From positions 1 through 9,272 of the forward strand of contig JAPPQA010000057.1 in assembly GCA_028817255.1 (NCBI GenBank): DNA of 9,272 nucleotides, given 5' to 3'. Source of the DNA: Gammaproteobacteria bacterium (GTDB lineage Bacteria > Pseudomonadota > Gammaproteobacteria > Porifericomitales > Porifericomitaceae). Below are positions 1 to 6,321 of this stretch, piece by piece; positions within the stretch are counted from its first letter, which is position 1; each line of letters opens with the position of its first letter. Under the pieces are notes generated by a model. It was not told where the DNA came from. It worked only from the letters and a program-made list of their open reading frames with translations, and did no database searches. The position numbers and the translations under genes are program-made.

Positions 1-1
1 G

Positions 2-949
2 GGCGCAGCGGGTGCGCGGACCGCACCCGCGCCCGCGCCGGCGACCGCGGATGCGGACCGACGCGCCCTGGAACGGCTGCTTGGCAGACTGGACGACGTC
101 AAGCGGCGCCTCGGGGAGCGGAGGGCCGAGGCCGCCGCGCTGCAGCGGCGCAAAAAAAATCTGGAGATCCGCCTGGCGGCGGAACGGGAGCGCTTATCCG
201 CGCACCTGGCGGGCAGGGAACCGGGTTACGGGCAAAACGGCGCCCTGCGAGGGCTCCTGGAACTGGTGCTGGAAATGATCCTCGCCACCGAAAAGGCGGA
301 CGCGGCGCGGCAGGAAATGCACCGGGTCGAACAGCAGTATCTAGAGATACTGGACGCCTATCTGGCCCACCGCGGCCCCGGACAGCGGCCCGCCGCGCGC
401 CCCGACAGCACTGTCGCGGCCCCGGCCCCGGAGACCCAGGAGACCTTGCAGCAAGGCGAGGCCGAATTGCCGATGCTGATCGCCGAACTGCAAGGGATCG
501 AAGTGCCTGCCCGCACGCCGACTTCATTCAGCGAACTCCGCGGCAAGCTGCAATGGCCGGTGACGGGCGAGTTCGAAAACCGCTTCGGCGAACGCAAGGG
601 GAACGGCCCGCTGAGCTGGGAAGGAGTCTCTATCCGCAGCGATGCCGGCGAATCCGTCCATGCCGTAAGCAACGGCCAGGTCGTATTCTCCGGCTGGTTC
701 CAGCACATGGGGATGCTGGCCATCCTGGACCACGGCGAAGGCTACATGAGCCTCTACGGGCATAACAAAACGCTGTCGCGCAAGATCGGAGAGTGGGTCC
801 AGCGCGGGGATGTCATTGCCAGCACCGGGAACACGGGCGGCGACCGGGTGCCCGGTCTATACTTCGAGATCAGACATTGGGGAATACCCGTCGATCCTTC
901 GCTGTGGTGCCGGCAATCCGCCGCGGAGCGGCGGCGCCCCGTCCCTTGA
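2..949 (+). CDS. envC: EnvC-type murein hydrolase activator, C-terminal part (5' end outside window)
   Basis: The open frame runs from the window edge to TGA at 947-949, giving 315 visible residues. The N-terminal half is Arg/Glu/Leu-rich and helical, as in the EnvC coiled coil. The last ~130 residues form an M23/LytM domain with the family pattern PVTGEF.NRFGER, WEG, HAVSNGQVVFSGW, DHGEGYMSLYGHN and GLYFEIRH. The zinc-ligand motifs are degenerate: the HxxxD site reads W(617-619)...S(629-631), and HxH reads G-L-Y (854-862). This is expected for EnvC, which activates the amidases AmiA/AmiB at the septum under FtsEX control rather than cutting peptidoglycan itself. That role is family knowledge; the degenerate site is read directly. 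The family is usually about 400 residues, so roughly a fifth to a quarter, including the signal peptide, is missing. ctpA follows after 23 nt, a common proteobacterial arrangement. Confidence 0.93.
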   Translation, partial: GAAGARTAPAPAPATADADRRALERLLGRLDDVKRRLGERRAEAAALQRRKKNLEIRLAAERERLSAHLAGREPGYGQNGALRGLLELVLEMILATEKADAARQEMHRVEQQYLEILDAYLAHRGPGQRPAARPDSTVAAPAPETQETLQQGEAELPMLIAELQGIEVPARTPTSFSELRGKLQWPVTGEFENRFGERKGNGPLSWEGVSIRSDAGESVHAVSNGQVVFSGWFQHMGMLAILDHGEGYMSLYGHNKTLSRKIGEWVQRGDVIASTGNTGGDRVPGLYFEIRHWGIPVDPSLWCRQSAAERRRPVP

Positions 950-972
950 ACCTGCGCCCTAAATCCGGCACC

Positions 973-2235
973 ATGAACCGAATCATGAACCCAGCGGCAC
1001 AGAACCCGGCCCCGAAGGGCCGCTGTCGGCGGGCCGCCATTGCGGCCTGCGTTGCCTGCCTGGCCGGCGTTTTTGCCTGTCGCGCCGTCGGCGACGAAAC
1101 CGAGATGCAGGCGGAACCCCTGCCGCTGGACATGTTGCGCGCTTTCGCCGAAGCGTTTGTCCGGATCAAACGCGACTACGTAGAACCCGTAGATGACGAA
1201 CAGCTGCTCGAGTACGCCATTCGCGGAATGACGTACGGGCTGGATCCTCATTCCGCCTACCTGGAGCCGGAGTCCTACCGCCACCTGCATGAGGGTACGG
1301 TGGGCCGCCAATTCGGGGGCTTGGGCCTGCAAGTTGACATGAAGAACGGCCGGATCGTGATCGTGGCGCCGATCGAGGATACGCCGGCCGACCGCGCCGG
1401 GCTGCACAGCGGGGACGTCATCGTCGAGATTGACGGCAAATCCGCTAAAGGGCTGCAACTGCAGGAGGCCGTCAAGATCATGCGCGGCCGGCCGGGCACC
1501 CGTCTGAGCCTGACCGTCCTGCGCGAAGGCAGCGAGGAACCCCTGACCTTCGAGATCAAGCGCGACGTGATCCGCCTGAAGAGCGTGAAGCGGCGGCTCC
1601 TGGAACCCGGCTACGCGCTGCTGCGGATCACGCATTTCCAGGAACGCACCGCCCGGGACCTGGTGGAGGCGCTGGAAAAACTGCGCCACGAAAGCGACAT
1701 CCCCCTGGAGGGGGCAATACTGGACCTGCGAAACAATCCGGGGGGCATCCTCAATGCCGCCGTGGCGGTCTCGAGCTTGTTCCTGAAAAGCGGCACCATT
1801 GTCTCTACCGAGGGGAGGCGGGCAGACGCCAACCTGAGCTTCAACGCCAAACCGGACGACGTGCTGAAGGGCCGCCCGCTGGTGGTGCTGGTCAACCGCG
1901 GCTCGGCATCGGCATCGGAGATCGTCGCCGGGGCGTTGCAAGATCACGGGCGGGCGCCGATCCTGGGAGAGAAGACTTTCGGCAAAGGCTCCGTGCAGTC
2001 CATCCTGACTATGAAGAACGAGACGGCGCTCAAGCTGACCACCGCCCATTACTACACGCCGAACGGGCGCTCGATCCACGAACAGGGGATCGTGCCGGAT
2101 TTCGTCTCCAACGAGGCGGGACACGCCCGGCCGTCGGAACTGGACCCGGGCGAAGATCCCCAGATCCAGAGGGCGCTCGAAAAGCTGAAGGTCATGTACC
2201 TCGTCTATAAGCAACAGCAAGAGCAAAGTTCCTGA
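973..2235 (+). CDS. ctpA: Carboxy-terminal processing protease CtpA (S41 family)
   Basis: This is a 420-residue exported serine protease. A basic n-region and hydrophobic stretch (about residues 17-36) form a signal peptide. The sequence VFAC could be a loose lipobox, so a lipoprotein is possible but unproven. A PDZ domain spans about residues 113-190 (FGGLGLQV, then GDVIVEIDG). The S41 catalytic core follows, with DLRNNPGG, GSASASE and FGKGSVQ. By analogy with Prc (Ser-Lys 25 residues apart), the dyad is S313/K338. Family members trim or degrade periplasmic and cell-wall proteins, including peptidoglycan hydrolases. The ATG at 973 is chosen because it leaves a normal signal peptide and lies just past the envC stop; there is no clear Shine-Dalgarno sequence. 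An in-frame TTG at 946 overlapping the envC stop, and an ATG at 985, are alternatives. A longer open frame back to 793 only shadows envC. Confidence 0.95.
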   Translation: MNRIMNPAAQNPAPKGRCRRAAIAACVACLAGVFACRAVGDETEMQAEPLPLDMLRAFAEAFVRIKRDYVEPVDDEQLLEYAIRGMTYGLDPHSAYLEPESYRHLHEGTVGRQFGGLGLQVDMKNGRIVIVAPIEDTPADRAGLHSGDVIVEIDGKSAKGLQLQEAVKIMRGRPGTRLSLTVLREGSEEPLTFEIKRDVIRLKSVKRRLLEPGYALLRITHFQERTARDLVEALEKLRHESDIPLEGAILDLRNNPGGILNAAVAVSSLFLKSGTIVSTEGRRADANLSFNAKPDDVLKGRPLVVLVNRGSASASEIVAGALQDHGRAPILGEKTFGKGSVQSILTMKNETALKLTTAHYYTPNGRSIHEQGIVPDFVSNEAGHARPSELDPGEDPQIQRALEKLKVMYLVYKQQQEQSS

Positions 2236-2264
2236 ACCGCGGGCGGCGACGCGAACGACGCAAC

Positions 2265-2852
2265 ATGAGCAACGTACTGGTACCGCTGGCGGACGGCTTC
2301 GAGGATATCGAGGCGATTACCGTCATAGACGTGCTCCGCCGGGCGGGCGTACAGGTCACCACCGCCAGCGTCTCCCCGGAGCGGGAGGCGCATTCCAGCC
2401 ATGGGATCGGGGTGGCGACGGACCAGACGCTGACAGAGGCTATGGACGACGCCTACGACATGATCGTATTGCCCGGAGGTCTGCCCGGCGCGGACACCCT
2501 GAAAAAAGACCCCCGCATCCGCTCCCTGTTGCAGACCATGAACCGGGAAGGGAAGCATATCGCCGCCATTTGCGCGGCCCCCGCCGTACTGGCCGACGCA
2601 GGACTGCTGCAAGGAAGGACGGCCACCTCCTACCCCGGCTGCCTGAGCCAGTGGCAGGACGCGGGCGTCTCCCTGCGGGAGGCGCCGGTGGTCGCGGACG
2701 GAAAGATTATTACTTCGCGCGGGCCGGGCACGGCCATGGATTTCGCCCTGGCCCTGGTCGAGGCGTTGCTGGGCAACGACAAGCGCAGCGAGGTCGCGGC
2801 CGCGCTGCTCGCCCCCACTGCCGCCGCCGGCCATGGGGCGGCAATTGCCTGA
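2265..2852 (+). CDS. yajL: DJ-1/PfpI family protein, YajL-like
   Basis: This 195-residue protein matches the length and layout of E. coli YajL: an N-terminal strand, DGFEDIE, VLPGG, the nucleophile elbow AICAAPAVLA, and SRGPGTAMDF near the end. The reactive cysteine is C103 and the conserved acidic partner is E16 (DJ-1 E18 position). Family members are cytosolic. They are reported to protect or repair proteins under oxidative or carbonyl stress, though the exact reaction is debated. The ATG lies 29 nt after the ctpA stop, so co-transcription is likely, and the next gene starts 4 nt after this stop. The fold and cysteine are certain. Assignment to YajL rather than another DJ-1 subgroup is strong but rests on recall of family sequences. 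Confidence 0.93.
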   Translation: MSNVLVPLADGFEDIEAITVIDVLRRAGVQVTTASVSPEREAHSSHGIGVATDQTLTEAMDDAYDMIVLPGGLPGADTLKKDPRIRSLLQTMNREGKHIAAICAAPAVLADAGLLQGRTATSYPGCLSQWQDAGVSLREAPVVADGKIITSRGPGTAMDFALALVEALLGNDKRSEVAAALLAPTAAAGHGAAIA

Positions 2853-2856
2853 AGCC

Positions 2857-4050
2857 ATGCGCGCGCACCGCCATGGGCAGCCCCGCCGGCATCCACGGCA
2901 CGGGACAGCGCGCATAGCGGCATATGCGGCGGCGACCGTCCTGGCGTCCCTCATCGCGCTGCCCCGCGCCGCCGCGGAAGATGCGGTGCAGGAGTCGGAG
3001 AAACAGCGGTTCCGACTGGTGCGCCTGGTCGAGGGACTGGAGAATCCCTGGGGAATGGCCTTCCTCCCGGGCGGCGGCTTCCTGATCACCGAGCGCCCCG
3101 GCCGCTTGCAACTGGTATCGCCGCAAACCATGCGCCCCGAACCCGTCACGGGGTTGCCGGAGGTCTTCGCGTCCGGCCAGGGCGGGCTGCTGGATGTCGC
3201 GCTGCACCCGCACTTCCAGCAGAATCGCCTGGTATATATCTCCTACTCGGCGGGCGGCCTGATCGGCAAAGGAACCGAGGTGGCCCGCGGCCGCCTGCTC
3301 GGACAACAGCTCGAAGACCTGGAGGTGATCTTCCAGGCGCAGCCCAAACAACTCGGCAGCCGCCACTTCGGCTCGCGGCTCCTGTTCTCTCCCGACGGAA
3401 TGCTGTTCATCAGCCTGGGGGACCGCGCCGACCCCCCCAGCGCCCAGGATCTGGGACAGCATCCGGGGAGCATCATCCGCGTCCGGGACGACGGCAGCGT
3501 GCCAGAGACCAACCCCTTCGTCCGGCGCCAGATCGCGCTGCCCGAGATCTACAGTTACGGCCACCGCAACGTGCAGGGGATATTCTGGCAACAGGACGCG
3601 GACCTGCTATGGACGCACGAACACGGCCCCATGGGCGGCGACGAACTGAACCTGGTGCAGGCGGGCCGCAATTACGGCTGGCCTGTCATCACCTACGGCG
3701 TGAACTACGGCACCGGCACCGCCATCGGCGAGGGAATAACGCACCAGGAAGGGATGGAACAGCCGAAATATTATTGGGTGCCGTCCATCTCCCCTTCCGG
3801 ACTGCTCCTGTACACGGGGGAGCGCTTTCCGGGCTGGCGGGGCAACCTGTTCATCGGTTCGCTCAAGTTCTCGCTGCTGGTCCGGCTGGAGTTGCAGGGC
3901 GAGGAGGTGGTGCGCGAAGAACGGCTGCTCCAAGGGCACGTGGGCAGGGTTCGGGATGTCCGGCAGGGACCGGACGGCCTAATCTACCTGCTGACGGACG
4001 AATCCAGGGGAATGCTGGCCCGGCTGGAGCCGGTAGCGCCAGACGAATGA
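2857..4050 (+). CDS. Periplasmic PQQ-dependent aldose sugar dehydrogenase (YliI/Asd-like)
   Basis: This 397-residue secreted beta-propeller belongs to the soluble glucose/sorbosone dehydrogenase family. From ATG 2857 there is a long basic n-region, a hydrophobic core (residues 20-35) and an AAA|ED cleavage site after about residue 40. Family motifs in order are NPWGMAFLPGGGFLITERPGRL, GQGGLLDVALHP, a conserved SRHFGSRLLFSPDG (H170), LGDR, YGHRN (235-238), THEHGPMGGDELN (253-265), NYGWPVITYG, YYWVPSISPSG and RDVRQGPDGLIYLLTDE. The protein would oxidise aldoses with PQQ in the periplasm. No pqq genes are in view, so cofactor supply is unknown. An in-frame ATG at 2833 would add 8 residues and overlap the DJ-1 gene. 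2857 is preferred because it follows that stop by 4 nt, but neither start has a strong ribosome site. The 3' end overlaps convergent ispG by 67 bp. Confidence 0.92.
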   Translation: MRAHRHGQPRRHPRHGTARIAAYAAATVLASLIALPRAAAEDAVQESEKQRFRLVRLVEGLENPWGMAFLPGGGFLITERPGRLQLVSPQTMRPEPVTGLPEVFASGQGGLLDVALHPHFQQNRLVYISYSAGGLIGKGTEVARGRLLGQQLEDLEVIFQAQPKQLGSRHFGSRLLFSPDGMLFISLGDRADPPSAQDLGQHPGSIIRVRDDGSVPETNPFVRRQIALPEIYSYGHRNVQGIFWQQDADLLWTHEHGPMGGDELNLVQAGRNYGWPVITYGVNYGTGTAIGEGITHQEGMEQPKYYWVPSISPSGLLLYTGERFPGWRGNLFIGSLKFSLLVRLELQGEEVVREERLLQGHVGRVRDVRQGPDGLIYLLTDESRGMLARLEPVAPDE

Positions 4051-5372
4051 GTTGAGGCCGCCGGCGCCGCCTCTCCCGCCCCGCCGCTTGTTTCCGCCTC
4101 CCCCGTCTCGCATCCCGCGCCAGCGGAGGCCGCAAACCGCCTGCCTACGTACTGTTCCACGATCCGCTCGAACTCCGCCGCGATGCCGTCGCCGCGCAGG
4201 GTGGCCACCTTTTTGCCCTCGACGAAGACCGGCGCGACCGGGTCCTCGCCGCGGCCCGGCAGGCTAATCCCCACGTCTGCCTGCCGGCTCTCGCCGGGGC
4301 CGTTCACCACGCAGCCCATGACCGCCAGGCTCATGCGCTCCACGCCCGGGTAATGCTCCCGCCATACCGGCATCCGGCGGCGCACGAAGGACTGGAGGCT
4401 GGCCGCCAACTCCCGGAAAAAACTGCTGGAGGTGCGGCCGCAACCGGGGCAAGCGATTACCAGAGGCGCGAAGGAGCGCAACCCCATGGTCTGCAACAAT
4501 TCCTGGGCGACCGTCACCTCCCGCGTGCGGTCCTCGCCCGGCGCGGGGGTCAAAGAGATGCGGATCGTATCTCCGATCCCCTCCTGCAACAGCACTGCCA
4601 GCGCAGCTGTCGAGGCGACAATCCCCTTCGAGCCCATACCCGCCTCCGTCAACCCCAAATGCAAGGGATAATCGCAACGGGCGGCGAGCCGGCGGTACAG
4701 CGAGATCAGGGGCTGTACGCTGCTTACCTTGCAGGACAGCACGATCCGATCATGCGGCAACCCCAATTCCTCCGCCCGCCGCGCGCTCTCGAGCGCGGAT
4801 GCGAGCACCGCCTCGCCCATCACCTCGCCAGCCTCGCGCGGCTTGGACGAACGGGCGTTCCGGTCCATCATCCGGGTCAGCAGTTCGCGGTCCAGGCTGC
4901 CCCAGTTGACGCCGATGCGGATCGCCTTCCCGTGCTCCGCCGCCTGCTCAATCAAGGCGGCGAACTGCCGGTCGCGCTTGGCGCCGAAGCCCACGTTGCC
5001 GGGATTGATCCGGTACTTCGCCAGGGCCCGCGCGCAGTCCGGGTGCCGGGACAGCAGCCGGTGCCCGTTGTAATGAAAATCCCCCACCAGGGGCGCCGTA
5101 CAGCCCTGCCGATCCAGCAATTCGCGGATGCGCGGCACCTGCGCCGCCGCCCGCTCCGTATTCACGGTGATACGCACCAGTTCGGAGCCAGCCGTCGCCA
5201 ATTGCAGAACCTGCCGCGCCGTCGCCGCCGCGTCCTCCGTATCGGTATCGGTCATGGACTGCACCACCACGGGCCGCCCGCCGCCGAGGGTCACATTCCC
5301 GACCCGGACGGCAACGCTGCGCCGCCGCGGAGGCAAATTCGTCCGCCCTTCCGGTTCCGTCGCCCGCTCCAT
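3984..5372 (-). CDS. ispG: 4-hydroxy-3-methylbut-2-enyl diphosphate synthase (flavodoxin), IspG/GcpE
   Basis: IspG reductively converts methylerythritol cyclodiphosphate to HMBPP in the MEP isoprenoid pathway, using a [4Fe-4S] cluster. Visible family landmarks are VGNVTLGGGRPVVVQSMT, RINPGN, RIGVNWGSLD, LHLGLTEAG, EGIGDTIRISL, ACPGCGRT and MGCVVNGPGE. Cluster cysteines are C308, C311 and C354, followed seven residues later by E361, matching the spacing in E. coli (C305/E312). The spacing between C311 and C354 is that of the longer alpha/betaproteobacterial-type form, not the 372-residue E. coli form. The start at 5372 is chosen for its strong Shine-Dalgarno; in-frame ATGs at 5387 and 5399 are close alternatives. 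Family homology ends near F413. Residues 414-462 are an Ala/Gly/Ser/Thr-rich tail whose last 21 codons are antisense to the sugar dehydrogenase gene. Confidence 0.96.
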   Translation of the reverse strand: MERATEPEGRTNLPPRRRSVAVRVGNVTLGGGRPVVVQSMTDTDTEDAAATARQVLQLATAGSELVRITVNTERAAAQVPRIRELLDRQGCTAPLVGDFHYNGHRLLSRHPDCARALAKYRINPGNVGFGAKRDRQFAALIEQAAEHGKAIRIGVNWGSLDRELLTRMMDRNARSSKPREAGEVMGEAVLASALESARRAEELGLPHDRIVLSCKVSSVQPLISLYRRLAARCDYPLHLGLTEAGMGSKGIVASTAALAVLLQEGIGDTIRISLTPAPGEDRTREVTVAQELLQTMGLRSFAPLVIACPGCGRTSSSFFRELAASLQSFVRRRMPVWREHYPGVERMSLAVMGCVVNGPGESRQADVGISLPGRGEDPVAPVFVEGKKVATLRGDGIAAEFERIVEQYVGRRFAASAGAGCETGEAETSGGAGEAAPAASTHSSGATGSSRASIPLDSSVSR

Positions 5373-5378
5373 CGCCTG

Positions 5379-5385
5379 CTCCTCC
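5379..5385 (-). promoter_or_regulatory. Shine-Dalgarno that favours the third of three tandem ispG ATGs
   Basis: GGAGGAG on the - strand lies 6 nt before the ATG at 5372. It belongs to a short internal repeat (5361-5399) in which ATG-GAG(-GAG)-CAG-GCG recurs, so each copy supplies a start codon and a GGAG for the next. The ATG at 5387 has a weaker GGAG at the same spacing, and the ATG at 5399 has none at normal spacing. Confidence 0.6.
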
Positions 5386-5455
5386 ATCGCCTGCTCCATT
5401 GCTATGCCGCCCCCCGCGCTGCCATCGGCTCCCGGGCCGCGGTCTTCCATGCGCC

Positions 5456-5479
5456 GGCGCGCATCACGGCGCGCATCAC
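5456..5479. repeat. Two tandem copies of a 12-bp unit in the ispG upstream region
   Basis: GGCGCGCATCAC occurs twice head to tail on the + strand. It lies between the chosen ispG start and the stop of the upstream small gene, in about 210 bp of very GC-rich DNA where the ispG frame stays open without family homology. It is probably simple replication slippage; no function is evident. Confidence 0.6.
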
Positions 5480-5582
5480 GAAGACGCTCCGTTCTGAAGT
5501 CGCCCAGACATCCGCCACCGTCACGCCGTCCGCATCGCGCCATCGCGCGCCCGCCAGATGCGCGCCCGCCCTGCGCCCGCCG

Positions 5583-5798
5583 TCATGAGAGCCGCACCAG
5601 CACCAGCGCCAGCAAGACATACACCGGCACGATCAGCCCGACCATCCGCCAAGTAAGCCGCGCCTCCAGTTGCGCGATATCGGCCCTGGTTGCCGTGTCC
5701 CCGACGGCAGCCACCTATTGCGCCGCCGCCCTGGCCTTGTCATCCGACGCGCCCGCGTCCTGGAGCGCGTCCAGCAGTTCCATGTTGGCCTGTGTCAT
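5583..5798 (-). pseudogene. Small coiled-coil/membrane-helix gene (DUF1640-like) split by an in-frame TAG
   Basis: From ATG 5798 the frame encodes 27 residues (MTQANMELLDALQDAGASDD..., ending AAAQ) and meets TAG at 5715-5717. The same frame then continues for 43 residues to TGA at 5583-5585. The second part contains TATRADIAQLEARLTWRMVG and a hydrophobic helix (LIVPVYVLLALVLV) at the C-terminus. The whole reads like the short bacterial proteins related to DUF1640: a helix with an 'aG...A.A' pattern, an ATR.DI..LE coiled coil, then one transmembrane segment. The family match is from recall and is moderate. A CAG-to-TAG change would explain the break, since both sides stay in one frame. GTG at 5712, directly after the TAG, could allow re-initiation, but no good ribosome site precedes it. 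It lies 11 nt after the ankyrin minigene and upstream of ispG on the same strand. Either a recent nonsense mutation or two coupled mini-ORFs is possible. Confidence 0.5.
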
Positions 5799-5809
5799 TG
5801 CCGCGCCCG

Positions 5810-5920
5810 CTACTCTTTCGCCCCGGCAGCGCGCAAGAGCCGCGCGACATCGGCTTGGCTTTGCCGCGCCGCCATGCGCAGGGGCGTAATCCCGTCCTTG
5901 TTCCGCTTGCTCATCTTCAT
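5810..5920 (-). CDS. 36-residue peptide consisting of a single ankyrin repeat
   Basis: ATG 5920 is preceded by a purine-rich GGGGAGG about 7 nt upstream on the - strand, a good ribosome site. After a short lysine/arginine-rich start (MKMSKRNK), the peptide reads DGITPLRMAARQSQADVARL and then LRAAGAKE before TAG at 5810-5812. This follows the ankyrin consensus DGxTPLHxAAxxGHxxVVxxLLxxGA, with Arg at the usual His position of TPLH and Gln-Ser-Gln at the usual GH turn. Ankyrin proteins normally stack several repeats, so one repeat alone would not be expected to fold stably. It may be the last repeat of a decayed longer gene, a peptide that docks on another ankyrin protein, or a real small protein. 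No further repeat is seen upstream in any frame. A 22-codon ORF (ATG 5985) ends with TGA overlapping this ATG (ATGA), but its own ribosome site is poor. Confidence 0.5.
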   Translation of the reverse strand: MKMSKRNKDGITPLRMAARQSQADVARLLRAAGAKE

Positions 5921-6164
5921 CGTCTCGCCTCCCCGACGCCGCTGGCCCGCTCCATGGCGGCGCCATCGGCGGCATGGCGCACCATGCCCTGCAAAGAGGA
6001 GTTGACCGTACCACGTTTCCCGCCCCTTCTCCATGCTCGGCGGCCCGCCTGCTCCCCGCCTCCCGCACGCCAGCCGGGCTGCCGCGGCGGCGCCTGCCGG
6101 CCGCCGGCGCGCCGCCCACCCCTTCCCTCTCCGTCACCGGCCGCCGCCGGCGAGCGCCATCCCG
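5921..6164. other. Gene-free divergent intergenic region
   Basis: Together with the leader to 6317 this is the longest stretch without a confident gene, between the - strand ankyrin minigene and the + strand DUF6197-like gene. It is extremely GC-rich and low in complexity. A potential hairpin pairs 6086-6093 (GGCGGCGC) with 6109-6116 (GCGCCGCC) around a loop that is itself self-complementary. There is no T-run, so it does not look like an intrinsic terminator. The only small ORF noted is 22 codons on the - strand (5917-5985). No clear - strand promoter for the small genes was found. Confidence 0.5.
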
Positions 6165-6177
6165 ATCCGATTCGGAT
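6165..6177. promoter_or_regulatory. 13-bp palindrome, candidate operator over the -35 position
   Basis: ATCCGA-T-TCGGAT is a perfect inverted repeat around one central base. It ends 8 bp before a consensus -10 box and covers the place where a -35 hexamer would sit; the bases there (CGATCC) do not resemble TTGACA. The geometry suits a dimeric regulator acting as an activator, or as a repressor at a weak promoter. No regulator gene is present in the window. Confidence 0.4.
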
Positions 6178-6185
6178 TTATAAGA

Positions 6186-6191
6186 TATAAT
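6186..6191 (+). promoter_or_regulatory. Consensus -10 element (TATAAT)
   Basis: A perfect TATAAT sits in the only clearly AT-rich patch of the window (about 6171-6191). Transcription would start near 6198, leaving a leader of about 120 nt before the TTG start at 6318. There is no good -35 hexamer at 16-18 bp and no extended -10 TG, so activator dependence is plausible. The A/T patch could also support leftward transcription toward the small - strand genes. Confidence 0.5.
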
Positions 6192-6249
6192 GCGTGGCCG
6201 GAGGAGGAATCCTTCTCTCCCCAGGGGAAAACGAGGAAAGAAAAGGACG

Positions 6250-6321
6250 ATGCTGGAGGGCGCCCGTAAAACAGAAGCCACGAGCTCCTCCTGCCGGCGG
6301 CCGACGGAGACGGGCCGTTGA
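6250..6321 (+). CDS. Possible 23-residue leader peptide ORF
   Basis: ATG 6250 opens 23 codons (begins MLEGARKTEA, ends TETGR) and stops at TGA 6319-6321. That TGA overlaps the TTG start of the next gene as TTGA, a four-base overlap typical of translational coupling. The peptide resembles no known family. AAGGA lies only 2 nt before the ATG, too close for an efficient ribosome site. Chance ORFs are common in such GC-rich DNA, so only the overlap makes it notable. Confidence 0.25.
   Translation: MLEGARKTEATSSSCRRPTETGR
6306..6310 (+). promoter_or_regulatory. Ribosome binding site fixing the TTG start at 6318
   Basis: GGAGA stands 7 nt before TTG 6318. The frame is closed by TAA at 6267 and has no ATG or GTG between that stop and 6318, nor an ATG until deep in the protein, so this non-ATG start is well supported. 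Confidence 0.6.

Noticed and set aside
754..2226. 490-residue open frame on the - strand across ctpA
   Set aside because: Antisense shadow; the + strand frame has PDZ, S41 motifs and a catalytic dyad.
4353..5588. 411-residue open frame on the + strand across ispG
   Set aside because: Arg/Pro/His-rich shadow; the - strand frame is an intact IspG with all cluster ligands.
5917..5985. 22-codon - strand ORF overlapping the ankyrin minigene start as ATGA
   Set aside because: No usable ribosome site, no homology recognised, and too short to separate from chance; mentioned only in the ankyrin entry.
6086..6116. GC-only hairpin as an intrinsic terminator
   Set aside because: No T-run on either strand and no gene ends nearby; likely a by-product of simple GC-rich sequence.
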